Positions 54,432-63,485 are shown, counted from the stretch's first letter. The stretch: 64,000 bases of DNA from Nitrospiraceae bacterium (GCA_020632635.1 JACKFE010000004.1:186001-250000), one strand, 5' to 3'. Numbers and translations: made by a program. Notes: generated by a model not told the origin, from the sequence alone.

Positions 54432-54869
54432 TTAGGGAGAGATGGTGAACGATTCCTCTTCAATTGTTTCAGTTTTCGGCCCTGTTACCATGCCGAGTCG
54501 TTCAATGTGGGCACCCTTGATTTCATCCATGATTTGAACGACTGCCCCGTACGGAACGGTCTGATCTGCCCGAAGGTAAACGGAAATTTGGGGATTTTCG
54601 GCTTTGCTCTGCGAGAGTTTCGTTTTCAGATCAACCAGGCTAATCAGATCGTTTCCCAGTAATAGTGTGCGGTCCTTTTTGATAGTGACCACCAATCGTT
54701 CTTCGGCCTTGATATTGTTGGAGGCAGAGGTGGGGAGGGTAATATCCAGCCCACGATGAAGCATGGGAGCCGTTACCATGAAGATGACAAGTAGGACCAG
54801 AACCACATCGACCAAAGGAATGACATTAATTTCAGAGAGGAATTGTCTGGGTTTTGAGCCAACGGTCAT
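54432..54869 (-). CDS. tolR: TolR/ExbD proton-channel subunit
   Basis: 145 aa. ExbD family: SEINVIPLVDVVLVLLVIFMVTAPM (about residues 9-33), a single helix with the essential proton-carrying Asp (VDVVLV). The soluble C-terminal part ends with an extra tail PKTETIEEESFTISP. The ATG overlaps the tolQ stop by four bases (ATGA), a tight translational coupling. It powers the Tol system together with TolQ. Confidence 0.95.
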   Translation of the reverse strand: MTVGSKPRQFLSEINVIPLVDVVLVLLVIFMVTAPMLHRGLDITLPTSASNNIKAEERLVVTIKKDRTLLLGNDLISLVDLKTKLSQSKAENPQISVYLRADQTVPYGAVVQIMDEIKGAHIERLGMVTGPKTETIEEESFTISP

Positions 54870-55591
54870 CGAGCCACCTCGACTTCTTTTTCTTTGAATA
54901 GCTTTTCAGATTCCTCAACAGAATTGAGAAATTCAATAGAAAAGGCCTCAACCCGAAAAGCTAATTTTCGAATCCGTGACAAGAAAAAGTTATAGGCTAT
55001 TACGGCTGGAATCGCTGCAAAAAGACCTGCTGCCGTGGCGATAAGGGCTTCAGAAACGCCCGGAGCTACTGCCGCGATACTGGCAGAACCTTGAACGCCA
55101 ATCTCTCGAAAGGCATTAATAATTCCCAAGACGGTGCCCAAGAGTCCAATGAACGGGGTGATATTACCCGTGGTGGCCAGGAATGGCAGATAAGATTCCT
55201 GGTGGTTGATTTGGTTTTGAATAATGTAATTAGCCACTTTTTCCAGGTAGGAGCGGTTGGGAAATCGTTCTTCCAGTGTGGACTCTAATTTTGTCTGGGC
55301 GTGAAGCAGATCGGAGGAGGATGGTAATCGTTCGCAAATTCCCAAATAGACAGAGGCGCTTGGACTGAGGGGAAATGTTTTGGCGTCGGCTTTTAAGCTG
55401 AGTTGATCGACGGAATTCAGTTCATAGGACCGTAAAAACTGATCTTCTTCCTGAGTGATTTTCTTAAACCGTCGAATTTTGTAGACGATGATTCCCCAAG
55501 ACACCATCGAGAACGCACCCAGGATCACTAAAATGATGATGGAGAGCCAGCCTAACGAGCCGATGAGTTCTAAAGGGTTTCCAAAAGACAT
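54866..55591 (-). CDS. tolQ: TolQ/ExbB proton-channel subunit
   Basis: 241 aa from the ATG at 55591 (MSFGNPLEL); GAGGAGG lies about 13 bases upstream, and a TTG at 55621 is possible. MotA/TolQ/ExbB domain: first helix WLSIIILVILGAFSMVSW, long cytoplasmic loop, second and third helices (NITPFIGLLGTVLGIINAFREIG; GVSEALIATAAGLFAAIPAVIAYNFF). First gene of the Tol operon; only about 30 bp separate it from the tRNA-Asp gene region upstream. Confidence 0.95.
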   Translation of the reverse strand: MSFGNPLELIGSLGWLSIIILVILGAFSMVSWGIIVYKIRRFKKITQEEDQFLRSYELNSVDQLSLKADAKTFPLSPSASVYLGICERLPSSSDLLHAQTKLESTLEERFPNRSYLEKVANYIIQNQINHQESYLPFLATTGNITPFIGLLGTVLGIINAFREIGVQGSASIAAVAPGVSEALIATAAGLFAAIPAVIAYNFFLSRIRKLAFRVEAFSIEFLNSVEESEKLFKEKEVEVAR

Positions 55592-55677
55592 AGATTCTTT
55601 TTTGACCTCCTCATAAGTCAATATACTAACGAAGAAGAAGGAATGTTAGGGATTCAAGTACCCACACGGGGGAGAAA

Positions 55678-55756
55678 TGGCGGGGCCGACGGGATTTGAA
55701 CCCGCGACCTCCAGATTGACAATCTGGCGTCCTAAACCTAGCTGAACGACGGCCCC
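55678..55756 (-). tRNA. tRNA-Asp (anticodon GTC)
   Basis: Cloverleaf with acceptor GGGGCCG/CGGCCCC, anticodon stem CCAGA/TCTGG with loop TTGTCAA (anticodon GTC), T-arm GCGGG-TTCAAAT-CCCGT, discriminator G and encoded CCA. The D-loop is somewhat long (11 nt). The gene lies about 85 bp before the tolQ start and reads in the same direction. Confidence 0.95.
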
Positions 55757-55867
55757 GAAATCTGATGTCTTTGGGCAAGTAGCCCACAATTCTTTCTATG
55801 GAGGACTCAACACGAAATAGGTGTGTGAGTATATCAGAATAACCAACCACTTTGCCAAGAAAAGTTT

Positions 55868-55942
55868 GGTAGGCGGAACAGGGATCGAACCTGCGACATC
55901 TGCCGTGTAAAGGCAGTGCTCTGCCAGCTGAGCTATCCGCCC
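55868..55942 (-). tRNA. tRNA-Val (anticodon TAC)
   Basis: Cloverleaf with acceptor GGGCGGA/TCCGCCT, D-arm GCTC..GAGC, anticodon stem CTGCC/GGCAG with loop TTTACAC (anticodon TAC), T-arm with TTCGATC, discriminator A and encoded CCA. It is upstream of tRNA-Asp on the same strand. The left boundary may be off by one base. Confidence 0.95.
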
Positions 55943-56118
55943 GCCGAAAAATGTTGTAATTTCCGCATTATAACAGTCAGTTAGGCCTTGTCAACTTAAG
56001 TGAAATAGTGTGGAATACTGTTTGACATGTCATGGAAGCATGGGTATAACGCAGCACATTATGCATTCTTATGTGCTGCCTGATTTTATGTCTGTTCAGG
56101 TGTAAAGGAAATTTTTTC

Positions 56119-56928
56119 ATGGCCTACAAGATTAAAGAAACCCCATCAAAGACTACGCATGTTGAAGCCGAAGATATTCTTTCGAGTAAGGACCGTTTCC
56201 TCTGTTGGGTAGAAGAAAACAGACGGTTAGTGTGGGGCGGTATATTGTTAACCGTGGTGGTCGTGGTGGCTGTGATTACCTTGGGTTGGCTATCTCAAAA
56301 AAAGCATGAAGAAGCGTGGGAGCTTCAGGGAAAAGCCCAGCATATCTACTTGGATCGTCCCATGGATGATGTAAAAAAGGCGCAAGGGAACATTCAAGCT
56401 GCCTCCACCTTGTTTCAAGAGATTCAGGAAAAATTTTCAGGGACGAGAGGGGCAGATGTCTCGCTTTTTTTACTTGGCAATAGTCTGATGGAAGAGCAGA
56501 AAATTCCGGCAGCCATCGAAAAATATAATGAATTAATCAGATCCAGTGGCGGTGACCCGATATTCCTGGGGTTAGTTCAACAGCGGTTAGGATTGGCTTA
56601 TCTTCTCAATGGCGACCGAGAGTTGGCTCTTTCGACCTGGCAGGCTATTCTCGACAATCCGAAAACCTTGAATAAAGATCAAATTGTTTTTGAGTTGGCG
56701 AAATTAGCTGAGTCAGAGGAAAAGACGCAAGAAGCCGTTGGGTATTACAAGCAACTGATGCAAAACTATCCTCTTTCTCCGTTTGCCAATGAAGCAGGCC
56801 TTCGAGTGAAGATCTTGGCTCCAGAAGAACAAAAGGAACCCTCCCAGACCGAGTCCAAGGGAGGTTCTAATGAAAAACTTGAAGGTGCGGAGAACGTAGA
56901 AAAGGGTGAGAAGATCACTCCGAAATAA
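56119..56928 (+). CDS. YfgM-like membrane-anchored TPR protein
   Basis: 269 aa from the ATG at 56119 (AAAGGA about 10 bases upstream); the 16 upstream in-frame codons are not needed. Cytosolic N-terminus of about 40 residues, one membrane helix (VWGGILLTVVVVVAVITLGWL, about 43-62), then TPR-like helices in the periplasm (residues 70-235), and a polar Lys/Glu/Ser tail. The arrangement matches YfgM/TPR_21 proteins that help periplasmic chaperone networks at the Sec translocon. Convergent with the transglycosylase gene. Confidence 0.78.
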   Translation: MAYKIKETPSKTTHVEAEDILSSKDRFLCWVEENRRLVWGGILLTVVVVVAVITLGWLSQKKHEEAWELQGKAQHIYLDRPMDDVKKAQGNIQAASTLFQEIQEKFSGTRGADVSLFLLGNSLMEEQKIPAAIEKYNELIRSSGGDPIFLGLVQQRLGLAYLLNGDRELALSTWQAILDNPKTLNKDQIVFELAKLAESEEKTQEAVGYYKQLMQNYPLSPFANEAGLRVKILAPEEQKEPSQTESKGGSNEKLEGAENVEKGEKITPK

Positions 56929-56942
56929 TCAGTTGACCTTGG

Positions 56943-59048
56943 TTATCGACTGATCATTAATAAATGGCCGGCCTGAATAATACTGGATGAGAGATTGTTC
57001 AAGGCTTGTAAGTCGCGAACGCTCAAACTGAATTGTTCGGCAATACTCCATAGGCTGTCCCCCCGACGAACTCGGTACCACTTTGAATCCCCTGTCTGCT
57101 TGTTTGCTTTCTGTACCTGTCCCTTAATTCGCAGGCGGTCACCGGGGTGGATAAGTGAGTTCCTCAGGTTATTTAATTGCATGAGAGTTTGAATTGAGGT
57201 CTGGAATCGGTTCGCGATTGTTCCAAGGGAATCGCCGTATCGTACCCGGTAGAATGTCATCTGATCATCAGCGTAATCTTCATCTCCTCCACGAACACGC
57301 AATCGATCTCCAACCCGTATTACATTACTGCGAAGATTATTCATCGCCTTTAACGCACTGACTTTCATTCTATATCTCCGAGCGACTACCGATAGGCTAT
57401 CGCCTTGTCTCACTCTGTACCATTCGGTTGGAGGGGGAGGAGGCTGAGTCCAAGCCGTCATTGTGTCCTGATGTTCCTCAATAAGAGAGGCCATGCCAAT
57501 GGGAACTTTTAAGTGATAGCCGCTTCCACCCTTTTGAGGCACGATACTTCGGCGGAGTTCGGGATTTAGTCGTTTGAGTTCTTCGATTGAAATTCCAGTT
57601 TTTTCGTTGATAGCGGAAAAGTTGACCTGCTTGGTGACTAGAACTTCCTCAAATTCATGGGAAACCCCGAATGGAGCCGAAAACCCATAGGCTGTCGGAT
57701 TTTTAGCGATTAACGTGGCTGCAATAAATCGTGGTACATATTCTTTGGTTTCACGCCGGATATGTCGGGTCCTTCGAATTTTCCAAAAATCACGGCTGCC
57801 GGTTTTTCTGATGGCTCGACTGATTTTCCCTTCTCCGGCGTTGTAGGCCGCCAGGGCCAAGGGCCATGAGCCAAATCGATCATAGAGGTCTCGGAGATGG
57901 TGGGCCGCTGCAACCGTTGACTTGATAGGGTCCCGGCGTTCATCCAGATACCAATCGACCTGGAGGCCATACATGCGGCCCGTGCCTTTCATGAATTGCC
58001 ACGGACCTGACGCTCGTGCACGGGAAAAGGCGCGAGGGTTAAATCCGCTTTCCACCAAAGAAAGATACATGAGCTCGGTGGGAATTCCATATTCGTGGAA
58101 GATGGGTTCGACTAACTCTCGATAATGGTGAAACCGATCAAGATACGATTGAAAGCGTTCGGGGATCCCATATTGAAAATATTCAAGGTTTTTTTCTACA
58201 GCGTCGTTCAGTACCAAGGGGATGGAGCCATAGGGGGATTTTGGAGACGAAGTCGCGGCTTCCCAAGACTCGTCCAACACCCGAGAAAAACGTGCAGAAA
58301 ATAATTGAGAGGAGGTCTCATCAGGAAAAGTTAAATTTTGGACAAGGGGAAAGTCCTGAGCACCTTGCTTGTCATCTTCTTCGGCTTCGGTCTGGTTCTG
58401 ATCGTGATCATGAAGGGAAGAGGGCCAGTGATTGCCCTCTAAGGGGAAGAGCGGAAAACTTGGTGGAGCCATTTCTGCAGGAGATGTTGCTGCGAATCCC
58501 TGGCTCGGGCCTGGGTCTTTTGGAGATGCGGAGGTTTCCAAAGGGATCTCATCGATTTCCTGAGTGTGGGGGGCAGGTGATGAAGTGATTCGGTTAGCCC
58601 CGTCGTCTCGATGAGCGGGTTCATGGATGATATAGGGAGAGACCTCTTCGAAGGATTCTTCTTGGGCGTGGGGTCGTGTGCTCTCTTCGGGAGATATTTC
58701 TTGAGAAACCAACTGCGCGGCCAGGGAAGATCCGATAGCGGAAAAGTGGTTAAATGGGAAGTTCGGGGATGATTGTCGGCCGTGGGGGGAGTCAGATGCA
58801 GCATTCGCTTGTTTATTTATTAAAGTCGGGAGGTCTTGATTTTTGCCTTTGGTGGCGAGGTAATAATTATACGTGAGGGAATGAGAATCTTCTTGAGAGC
58901 GCAGAGAGGGTTCTTTTGCCTGAATCACGCTGGGGGAAATGGTCAAAAAGATCGAACAAAGAAGAGTCGTGCGTATCGAAAGGGAAGAACCGAGAATCGT
59001 AGGCTTTGCCCAAACGAAAATTTGTGAGAATTTTCCTGAGATACTCAT
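56943..59048 (-). CDS. mltD: MltD-like lytic transglycosylase with three LysM domains
   Basis: 701 aa from the ATG at 59048 (MSISGKF). Signal-like segment about residues 25-45. A long, polar, Ser/Glu/Pro-rich part without clear domain fills about 50-285. SLT catalytic domain about 290-440: the active Glu in LSLVESGFNP, ASGPWQFMKGTGRMYGL and LALAAYNAGEG. Three C-terminal LysM domains begin WYRVRQGDSL (about 541), FYRVRYGDSL (about 597) and WYRVRRGDSL (about 655). The enzyme cuts glycan strands with formation of anhydromuramic acid. E. coli MltD has two LysM and no such N-terminal extension. Confidence 0.93.
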   Translation of the reverse strand: MSISGKFSQIFVWAKPTILGSSLSIRTTLLCSIFLTISPSVIQAKEPSLRSQEDSHSLTYNYYLATKGKNQDLPTLINKQANAASDSPHGRQSSPNFPFNHFSAIGSSLAAQLVSQEISPEESTRPHAQEESFEEVSPYIIHEPAHRDDGANRITSSPAPHTQEIDEIPLETSASPKDPGPSQGFAATSPAEMAPPSFPLFPLEGNHWPSSLHDHDQNQTEAEEDDKQGAQDFPLVQNLTFPDETSSQLFSARFSRVLDESWEAATSSPKSPYGSIPLVLNDAVEKNLEYFQYGIPERFQSYLDRFHHYRELVEPIFHEYGIPTELMYLSLVESGFNPRAFSRARASGPWQFMKGTGRMYGLQVDWYLDERRDPIKSTVAAAHHLRDLYDRFGSWPLALAAYNAGEGKISRAIRKTGSRDFWKIRRTRHIRRETKEYVPRFIAATLIAKNPTAYGFSAPFGVSHEFEEVLVTKQVNFSAINEKTGISIEELKRLNPELRRSIVPQKGGSGYHLKVPIGMASLIEEHQDTMTAWTQPPPPPTEWYRVRQGDSLSVVARRYRMKVSALKAMNNLRSNVIRVGDRLRVRGGDEDYADDQMTFYRVRYGDSLGTIANRFQTSIQTLMQLNNLRNSLIHPGDRLRIKGQVQKANKQTGDSKWYRVRRGDSLWSIAEQFSLSVRDLQALNNLSSSIIQAGHLLMISR

Positions 59049-59253
59049 TTTTATGCGGTTTTTCGGAATGTTTCTACACAAACTTAAGTAGGCTACCGTC
59101 GGGAAAAAGGATTGTCAAACGAAAGTTGCAAAATAGAGGTTACTGCAGGTTTTCTGCACAAACCGCACCAAAAATGATATGTAGAAAAATACAAGAAAAA
59201 TCCTTGGGCTCCCCAATAACCGGAAGTTCTAGCCTAGTGGAGATCGGAATTTG

Positions 59254-61200
59254 TTACCGATATGGATTCACCGGAAGAGCTAATGTGAAATACCTTCCGC
59301 CCTCTTCATAAATGAGCCGCTTGCGGGTTAATACCAGCAACAGATCTTCCAGGGGCTGGATATCATGATCTGTGGATGATGCTCCTTTTTCCTGAAGGCC
59401 TTTTCGTATCTGCTCAAAGCGTTTGGGGTGGTCATGGCAAAATTCCAGAATGAAGGCGGATGCTCCATCGAATCGCTCACTGGTGGGAGAGGGGTGGCGG
59501 CCATCGAAAACGGTCAGATAACTGAGAGATTTGGCAAAATATAAAAACGGACGATTAGGTGAGTGGTAACGGTGTTTCCACTCTTGGATTAAGCGGGTGA
59601 ATTCCTCATAGAGGGACGGCGAGACCTTCCAGTCAATCTCATATTCAAAGTCATAGGCAATTTTGTGCAAGTCCACTTGGCGTGCATCATAGACATATTC
59701 GTAAGCGAGGCCAGGTCCGATAAGGCGAATGCCATATCGTTCCGGCCATTTAAAATAGGGACTAAATCGTTCCAGCCAGAACCGGGCGGTCGCCTCGGGC
59801 GGTTGAAGATGAAACAGGGAGGGAATGAGATCTAATTGCCGTTGATAATCCAAGTCGGTTTCCTGCGGAAAGCCCAGCAAAATATTCCAAGACACATCAA
59901 GGTTGTAGTATCGGCTCCATTTCAGGCATTGAATATTTTGAAGGGGGCTCACCCCTTTATCCATTTCCTTTAATTGAGCGCCACTCAGACTTTCAATGCC
60001 GGGTTGCATGCATTTTACCCCGCCCTGAGCCAGGGTTTGGATCTGGTGTTTGGTAAGATTGCTTTTGGTTTCCATGAATACGTCGAGATCCACATGGCGC
60101 TCAGCCAATTGTCCGAACAGGCCATCTACGTACTTCATGTCGATGATGTTATCCACTAATCGAAAGCGCGTGGTGTCATAGCGGCTGGATAAATAGTCTA
60201 ATTCAGCGGCGACTTGCTCGGCTGATTTCGCCCGGAATGTCATGGCCTGGGCATTGAGCCCGCAAAACGTACAATGGTGTTTTTCCCCCCACCAGCACCC
60301 TCGTGAGCCTTCGTATAGCAGGATGCGATTTAAGCCAGTGGATGCTTGGCCAGCTAATTCCTGTAATTCCCCAAAGTAATCATCGTAATCAGGCGGGGGG
60401 AGTTGCTGAAAGCTGGTTACTAAATTTTCATTGGGTGTGAGGCGAATGTGACCCTCCTCGCGATAAGCCACTCCAGGCGGAGGAGGTGCGGTATCGGATA
60501 AGAGGATTTGTTTCACCAAGGTGGGAAAGACGTGTTCTCCTTCGCCGACGACGACATAATCAATCCAAGGAAATGCTCGAAAGTGTTCCAGCCCCATTTC
60601 ACCATCAAAATTGGCCCCACCGAAAACGATGCGAACTTCCGGATAAATGTCTTTGATCAATTTTGCCAAGCTCAGACTGGCGACGTTTTGATCGAAGGTC
60701 GAGGTAAACCCGACGACCCGGTATTGACCCCAATCCACTTTTGTGAGCAAGGAAGTCAGAAATTGCGGAGCGATGGTTGCCGCAATTTCTTTTAAAAAGC
60801 CGATCGAACAGCCAGCTTCCCGCGCCGTATCCTCGAACAGAGGCTGGAAAACCTGGGGATACTGCTGGTGTTTGGGGTTGTCACGAAAAAGCAAGGCGGA
60901 GAAGAGCCATTCTCCGAACAACCCTCGTTTTTCACACAAGATCTCATACAGCGGCACGCCGATCCGATGGGCAAACTGTAAATTAAAATGATACGTCTGC
61001 GTGCCAAGCCCATGCGATTTTAAGAGGGCTGAGAGGGTTCCTAGTTGAATTGAGGGAAACTTCGAATAACTGAAGGGCATGGTAACCAAGGCGACACGGG
61101 TTCCGAATGAACGAAAGTCCGTGGCGAGTTCGGCAGGCTCCGGTTGCGAAGAGCGACCGGGCGAGGATGCTGGGTGGATCAGGGTATGACTAGGTCCCAT
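59254..61200 (-). CDS. RiPP-maturation type B12/radical SAM protein (TIGR03975-like)
   Basis: 648 aa from the ATG at 61200; a TTG at 61209 is equally possible. N-terminal B12-binding-like Rossmann domain (residues 35-240, MPFSYSKFPSIQLGTLSALLKS; FGGANFDGEMG; VVVGEGE). The radical SAM core has the cluster motif GSRGCWWGEKHHCTFCGLN with the spacing C-x7-C-x2-C, which is the mark of ribosomal-peptide maturation radical SAM protein 1 (TIGR03975, putative C-methyltransferases). The C-terminal 170 residues are helical and end in a winged-helix-like part. It is 13 bp behind a pterin dehydratase gene, with a common promoter. No precursor peptide was found. Confidence 0.85.
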   Translation of the reverse strand: MGPSHTLIHPASSPGRSSQPEPAELATDFRSFGTRVALVTMPFSYSKFPSIQLGTLSALLKSHGLGTQTYHFNLQFAHRIGVPLYEILCEKRGLFGEWLFSALLFRDNPKHQQYPQVFQPLFEDTAREAGCSIGFLKEIAATIAPQFLTSLLTKVDWGQYRVVGFTSTFDQNVASLSLAKLIKDIYPEVRIVFGGANFDGEMGLEHFRAFPWIDYVVVGEGEHVFPTLVKQILLSDTAPPPPGVAYREEGHIRLTPNENLVTSFQQLPPPDYDDYFGELQELAGQASTGLNRILLYEGSRGCWWGEKHHCTFCGLNAQAMTFRAKSAEQVAAELDYLSSRYDTTRFRLVDNIIDMKYVDGLFGQLAERHVDLDVFMETKSNLTKHQIQTLAQGGVKCMQPGIESLSGAQLKEMDKGVSPLQNIQCLKWSRYYNLDVSWNILLGFPQETDLDYQRQLDLIPSLFHLQPPEATARFWLERFSPYFKWPERYGIRLIGPGLAYEYVYDARQVDLHKIAYDFEYEIDWKVSPSLYEEFTRLIQEWKHRYHSPNRPFLYFAKSLSYLTVFDGRHPSPTSERFDGASAFILEFCHDHPKRFEQIRKGLQEKGASSTDHDIQPLEDLLLVLTRKRLIYEEGGRYFTLALPVNPYR

Positions 61201-61213
61201 GGGATTCAAGAAC

Positions 61214-61561
61214 CTAGTTGGGTAATGGGGGAAGGTGAAATGCGCGATCGGCTTTCGCAGCGAGGAAAAAATCGCTTTCCGTCAATCCCTGGATTTTATG
61301 CGTCCAGATTTCCACTTTACACGTGCCCCAAGCCAGATAGAGATCTGGATGATGCCCTTCAATTTCCGCGACGTTTCCTACTCGATTCACAAAGGCTAAG
61401 GCGTCGGCAAAATTCGGAAAGGGGTACATCTTCTCCAAATGCCCCTTCTCATTCAAGGCCCAACCCGATTCCAGTTGTTGGAGTAACTCCTGAATTTTCT
61501 CAGTCGGCAAGGGCGGGATCCCTCCCCGACAAGGAATGCACGTATGATCAGCCAGGCTCAT
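61214..61561 (-). CDS. pterin-4a-carbinolamine dehydratase
   Basis: 115 aa from the ATG at 61561, which has a perfect GGAGGAGG site 7-8 bases upstream, so the frame to 61636 is not used. After about 20 residues with two Cys (CIPC), the PCD domain shows the active-site set EGHHPDLYLAWGTCKVEIWTHKIQGLTESDF (positions about 68-98), with HH and the Asp after the Pro. It dehydrates 4a-hydroxytetrahydropterin; in bacteria without aromatic hydroxylases such proteins may act in molybdopterin or other pterin paths. First gene of an operon with the radical SAM gene. Confidence 0.9.
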   Translation of the reverse strand: MSLADHTCIPCRGGIPPLPTEKIQELLQQLESGWALNEKGHLEKMYPFPNFADALAFVNRVGNVAEIEGHHPDLYLAWGTCKVEIWTHKIQGLTESDFFLAAKADRAFHLPPLPN

Positions 61562-61625
61562 GGAACTGCCTCCTCCAGGAATTTTCTTCCCGTGTATTGA
61601 TCTTGGAACTTGCTCGACAGTGGCA

Positions 61626-61655
61626 ATTATAGACATCCCTAACTTTGGTGCACAA
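61626..61655 (-). promoter_or_regulatory. promoter of the pterin dehydratase-radical SAM operon
   Basis: On the minus strand a -35 element TTGTGC (61655-61650) and a -10 element TATAAT (61631-61626) are separated by 18 bases. The start of transcription would be near 61619, giving a leader of about 58 bases before the ATG at 61561. This is one of the best promoters in the window. Confidence 0.55.
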
Positions 61656-61788
61656 TGAAGAGTTCCTGAGATTCTCCCGGGAGGAGAGGGGTTTGGATGG
61701 GGCGAGTCCCTAGGTAATACTGATTGGCGACGCTAGGAAATTCAGCATGGGAAGAGGCGATGGCATGAGATCTTCCAAGGGCAACAGT

Positions 61789-62055
61789 TTAGGAAGGCAA
61801 TGGAAGAATAAATCCACCGTGTGAAGCAAAAGCCGCTTGCTGGTCTTGTGAAAAAAATGCCAAAGGTTCGCTATGACAATATTGGCACTCTTCCGTTGTA
61901 AGAATGGCGCCCTCTTCGCCTAGGCTGATCAAATACTCTTTGGCCAAACGAAGGGCAGTCCCCTCATCAGTGGTCATCACATCGAAGTGGATGGTCCCGT
62001 TTTTTCCTTCTACCCAGGTATCAAAGACTTTGACCGTGCTTGGCTGTTGGCTCAT
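61789..62055 (-). CDS. DUF2024 family small protein
   Basis: 88 aa from the ATG at 62055, with AGGAGGG eight bases upstream; a TTG two codons earlier (62061) is less likely. The sequence VFDTWVEGKNGTIHFDVMTTDEGTAL, then ALRLAKEYLISLGEEGAILTTEECQYCHSEPL, matches DUF2024, whose members have a CxxCH-like motif that binds metal rather than haem (no signal peptide here). Function is unknown. It is the gene upstream of the pterin dehydratase operon on the same strand, 150 bp before its promoter. Confidence 0.75.
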   Translation of the reverse strand: MSQQPSTVKVFDTWVEGKNGTIHFDVMTTDEGTALRLAKEYLISLGEEGAILTTEECQYCHSEPLAFFSQDQQAAFASHGGFILPLPS

Positions 62056-62177
62056 GGACAAACCCTCCTGTCATGTTAATGATATAACAAGCCAAATGGC
62101 TCATTTTTTTTAATGGTTCCATCCCGGTTCTGAGAGAACGGGGCACCGAGTCTATGGGAGCAAGATGGCGAGGGCCG

Positions 62178-63485
62178 TTAGGGAAGGGGTGGGACAAAAT
62201 AAAAATCTCCAGAAAAAGAAGAGGATGTCCAGGGCGTTTGTCGGCCGTTGGTGTCGCGTTCAACGCCCTGCAAGACGCGTTTGAATACTTGTTCGATCGG
62301 CATGCCAGGTGTTTGGAGCTGTGTGAGTAACTGTTTCGTATACAGCCCGTTGCGGTCTTCCCCGTCACTGGCCACCTTGCCAGGGCTAGTCGCATAGGCA
62401 ATGAATGTCCCTTTGACCGCTGAGCTGCTGACAATGGCCAATCCGCGACTAGCTGAACGAAAGCGTTTGGCGAAAGGGTTATCCCGACATGCGTCCAAGA
62501 TCACAATATTCAAGCCGTTCCGGGCTTCCCCCATTTTTCCCAACACCTGTCCGATATTCACGGCCTTGTACCGCACGTCACTTTCACTCTGAATGTTAGC
62601 GCCAACCGGAATTAAATAATTTTCTCCATCCACTTGCACGCCATGTCCAGCATAATAAAACAGGCCCACTCCACCTTGATAGAGCTGCCGGCCGAATTCG
62701 CTAATATTGTGCTCCATCCGTTCTTGTGTGGCATCAATGGTGAGTGTCACTTCAAAGCCTAGCTTTTGCAGGGTGGCGGCCATGTCCTGAGCATCGTTCG
62801 TGGGATTGCGCAGCGCCCCAATCTCGTACCGGGCATTCCCGATAACCAGGGCGGTCCGCTTTCCAACCGCTCGGGGAAGGCCAACGGGGGCTGGGGTGGC
62901 TAAGGGCGTGGAAAAAGTGGAGGGGGTAGACCGTTCCTCCGGGAAAGAGGTAGCTGTTAGTGAAGAAGACGCTTCTTGGAGGTAGATGGTCACTTGCATG
63001 GACCCGGAATTATCTTTCACCCAGTCAAAGGGGTCATTGATGGCCAAATACAGCTCTCCATTTCCTGTCGCGTGCACCTCGCAGTCTGTCCCAATTTCAA
63101 AGGGCTTGCCTTCCCCAATCTTTCCCATGAGCGCATTTGAATTGATCCATGGAACTTCTTTGCCTGATCCGTTCGGAAGTCCTTCAGGTCCACTCCATAC
63201 ATTCAATGCCGGGGCTTGGCTCCATTTTCCTAAGGCCAGTATTTTGATTGTGACGCCGGGGGTGACCTGGATCCCGGAGGCCTGCCAGGGTTGATTGGCC
63301 TGAATGGTCATCGTCTGACCTTGGAGATGATCAGTTTTGAACCCAGGTGAGGGTTGATAGTTGATGGGGTCGTGTTCATAAGAACGGGACGGGGGAAAGC
63401 TCACACAGCCAATCAGCCACAACTCCATGAGAATAAAGAGGGAGAAAGAGGAGAAAAAAAGGGAATTTCGGTAAAGTGGCTTCAA
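62178..63485 (-). CDS. lipoprotein caspase-fold peptidase (orthocaspase, C14)
   Basis: 435 aa. Start TTG at 63485 without clear ribosome site. Signal with lipobox LIGC (Cys27). Residues 55-170 form a beta-sandwich (MTIQANQPWQASGIQVTPGVTIKILALGKWSQ, ALMGKIGEGKPFEIG) like the PA-IL/LecA lectin type. A Ser/Thr/Pro linker follows (172-205). The C-terminal caspase p20-like domain (208-430) has the catalytic His in YYAGHGVQ (His281) and Cys in LDACRDNPF (Cys333). Cleavage after Arg or Lys is expected for this class. It sits on a membrane surface on the periplasmic side. Confidence 0.88.
   Translation of the reverse strand: MKPLYRNSLFFSSFSLFILMELWLIGCVSFPPSRSYEHDPINYQPSPGFKTDHLQGQTMTIQANQPWQASGIQVTPGVTIKILALGKWSQAPALNVWSGPEGLPNGSGKEVPWINSNALMGKIGEGKPFEIGTDCEVHATGNGELYLAINDPFDWVKDNSGSMQVTIYLQEASSSLTATSFPEERSTPSTFSTPLATPAPVGLPRAVGKRTALVIGNARYEIGALRNPTNDAQDMAATLQKLGFEVTLTIDATQERMEHNISEFGRQLYQGGVGLFYYAGHGVQVDGENYLIPVGANIQSESDVRYKAVNIGQVLGKMGEARNGLNIVILDACRDNPFAKRFRSASRGLAIVSSSAVKGTFIAYATSPGKVASDGEDRNGLYTKQLLTQLQTPGMPIEQVFKRVLQGVERDTNGRQTPWTSSSFSGDFYFVPPLP

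Noticed and set aside
56928..56954. Inverted repeat between the convergent YfgM-like and MltD-like genes
   Set aside because: A 9-bp stem with one G-T pair and no T-run; too weak to call a terminator.
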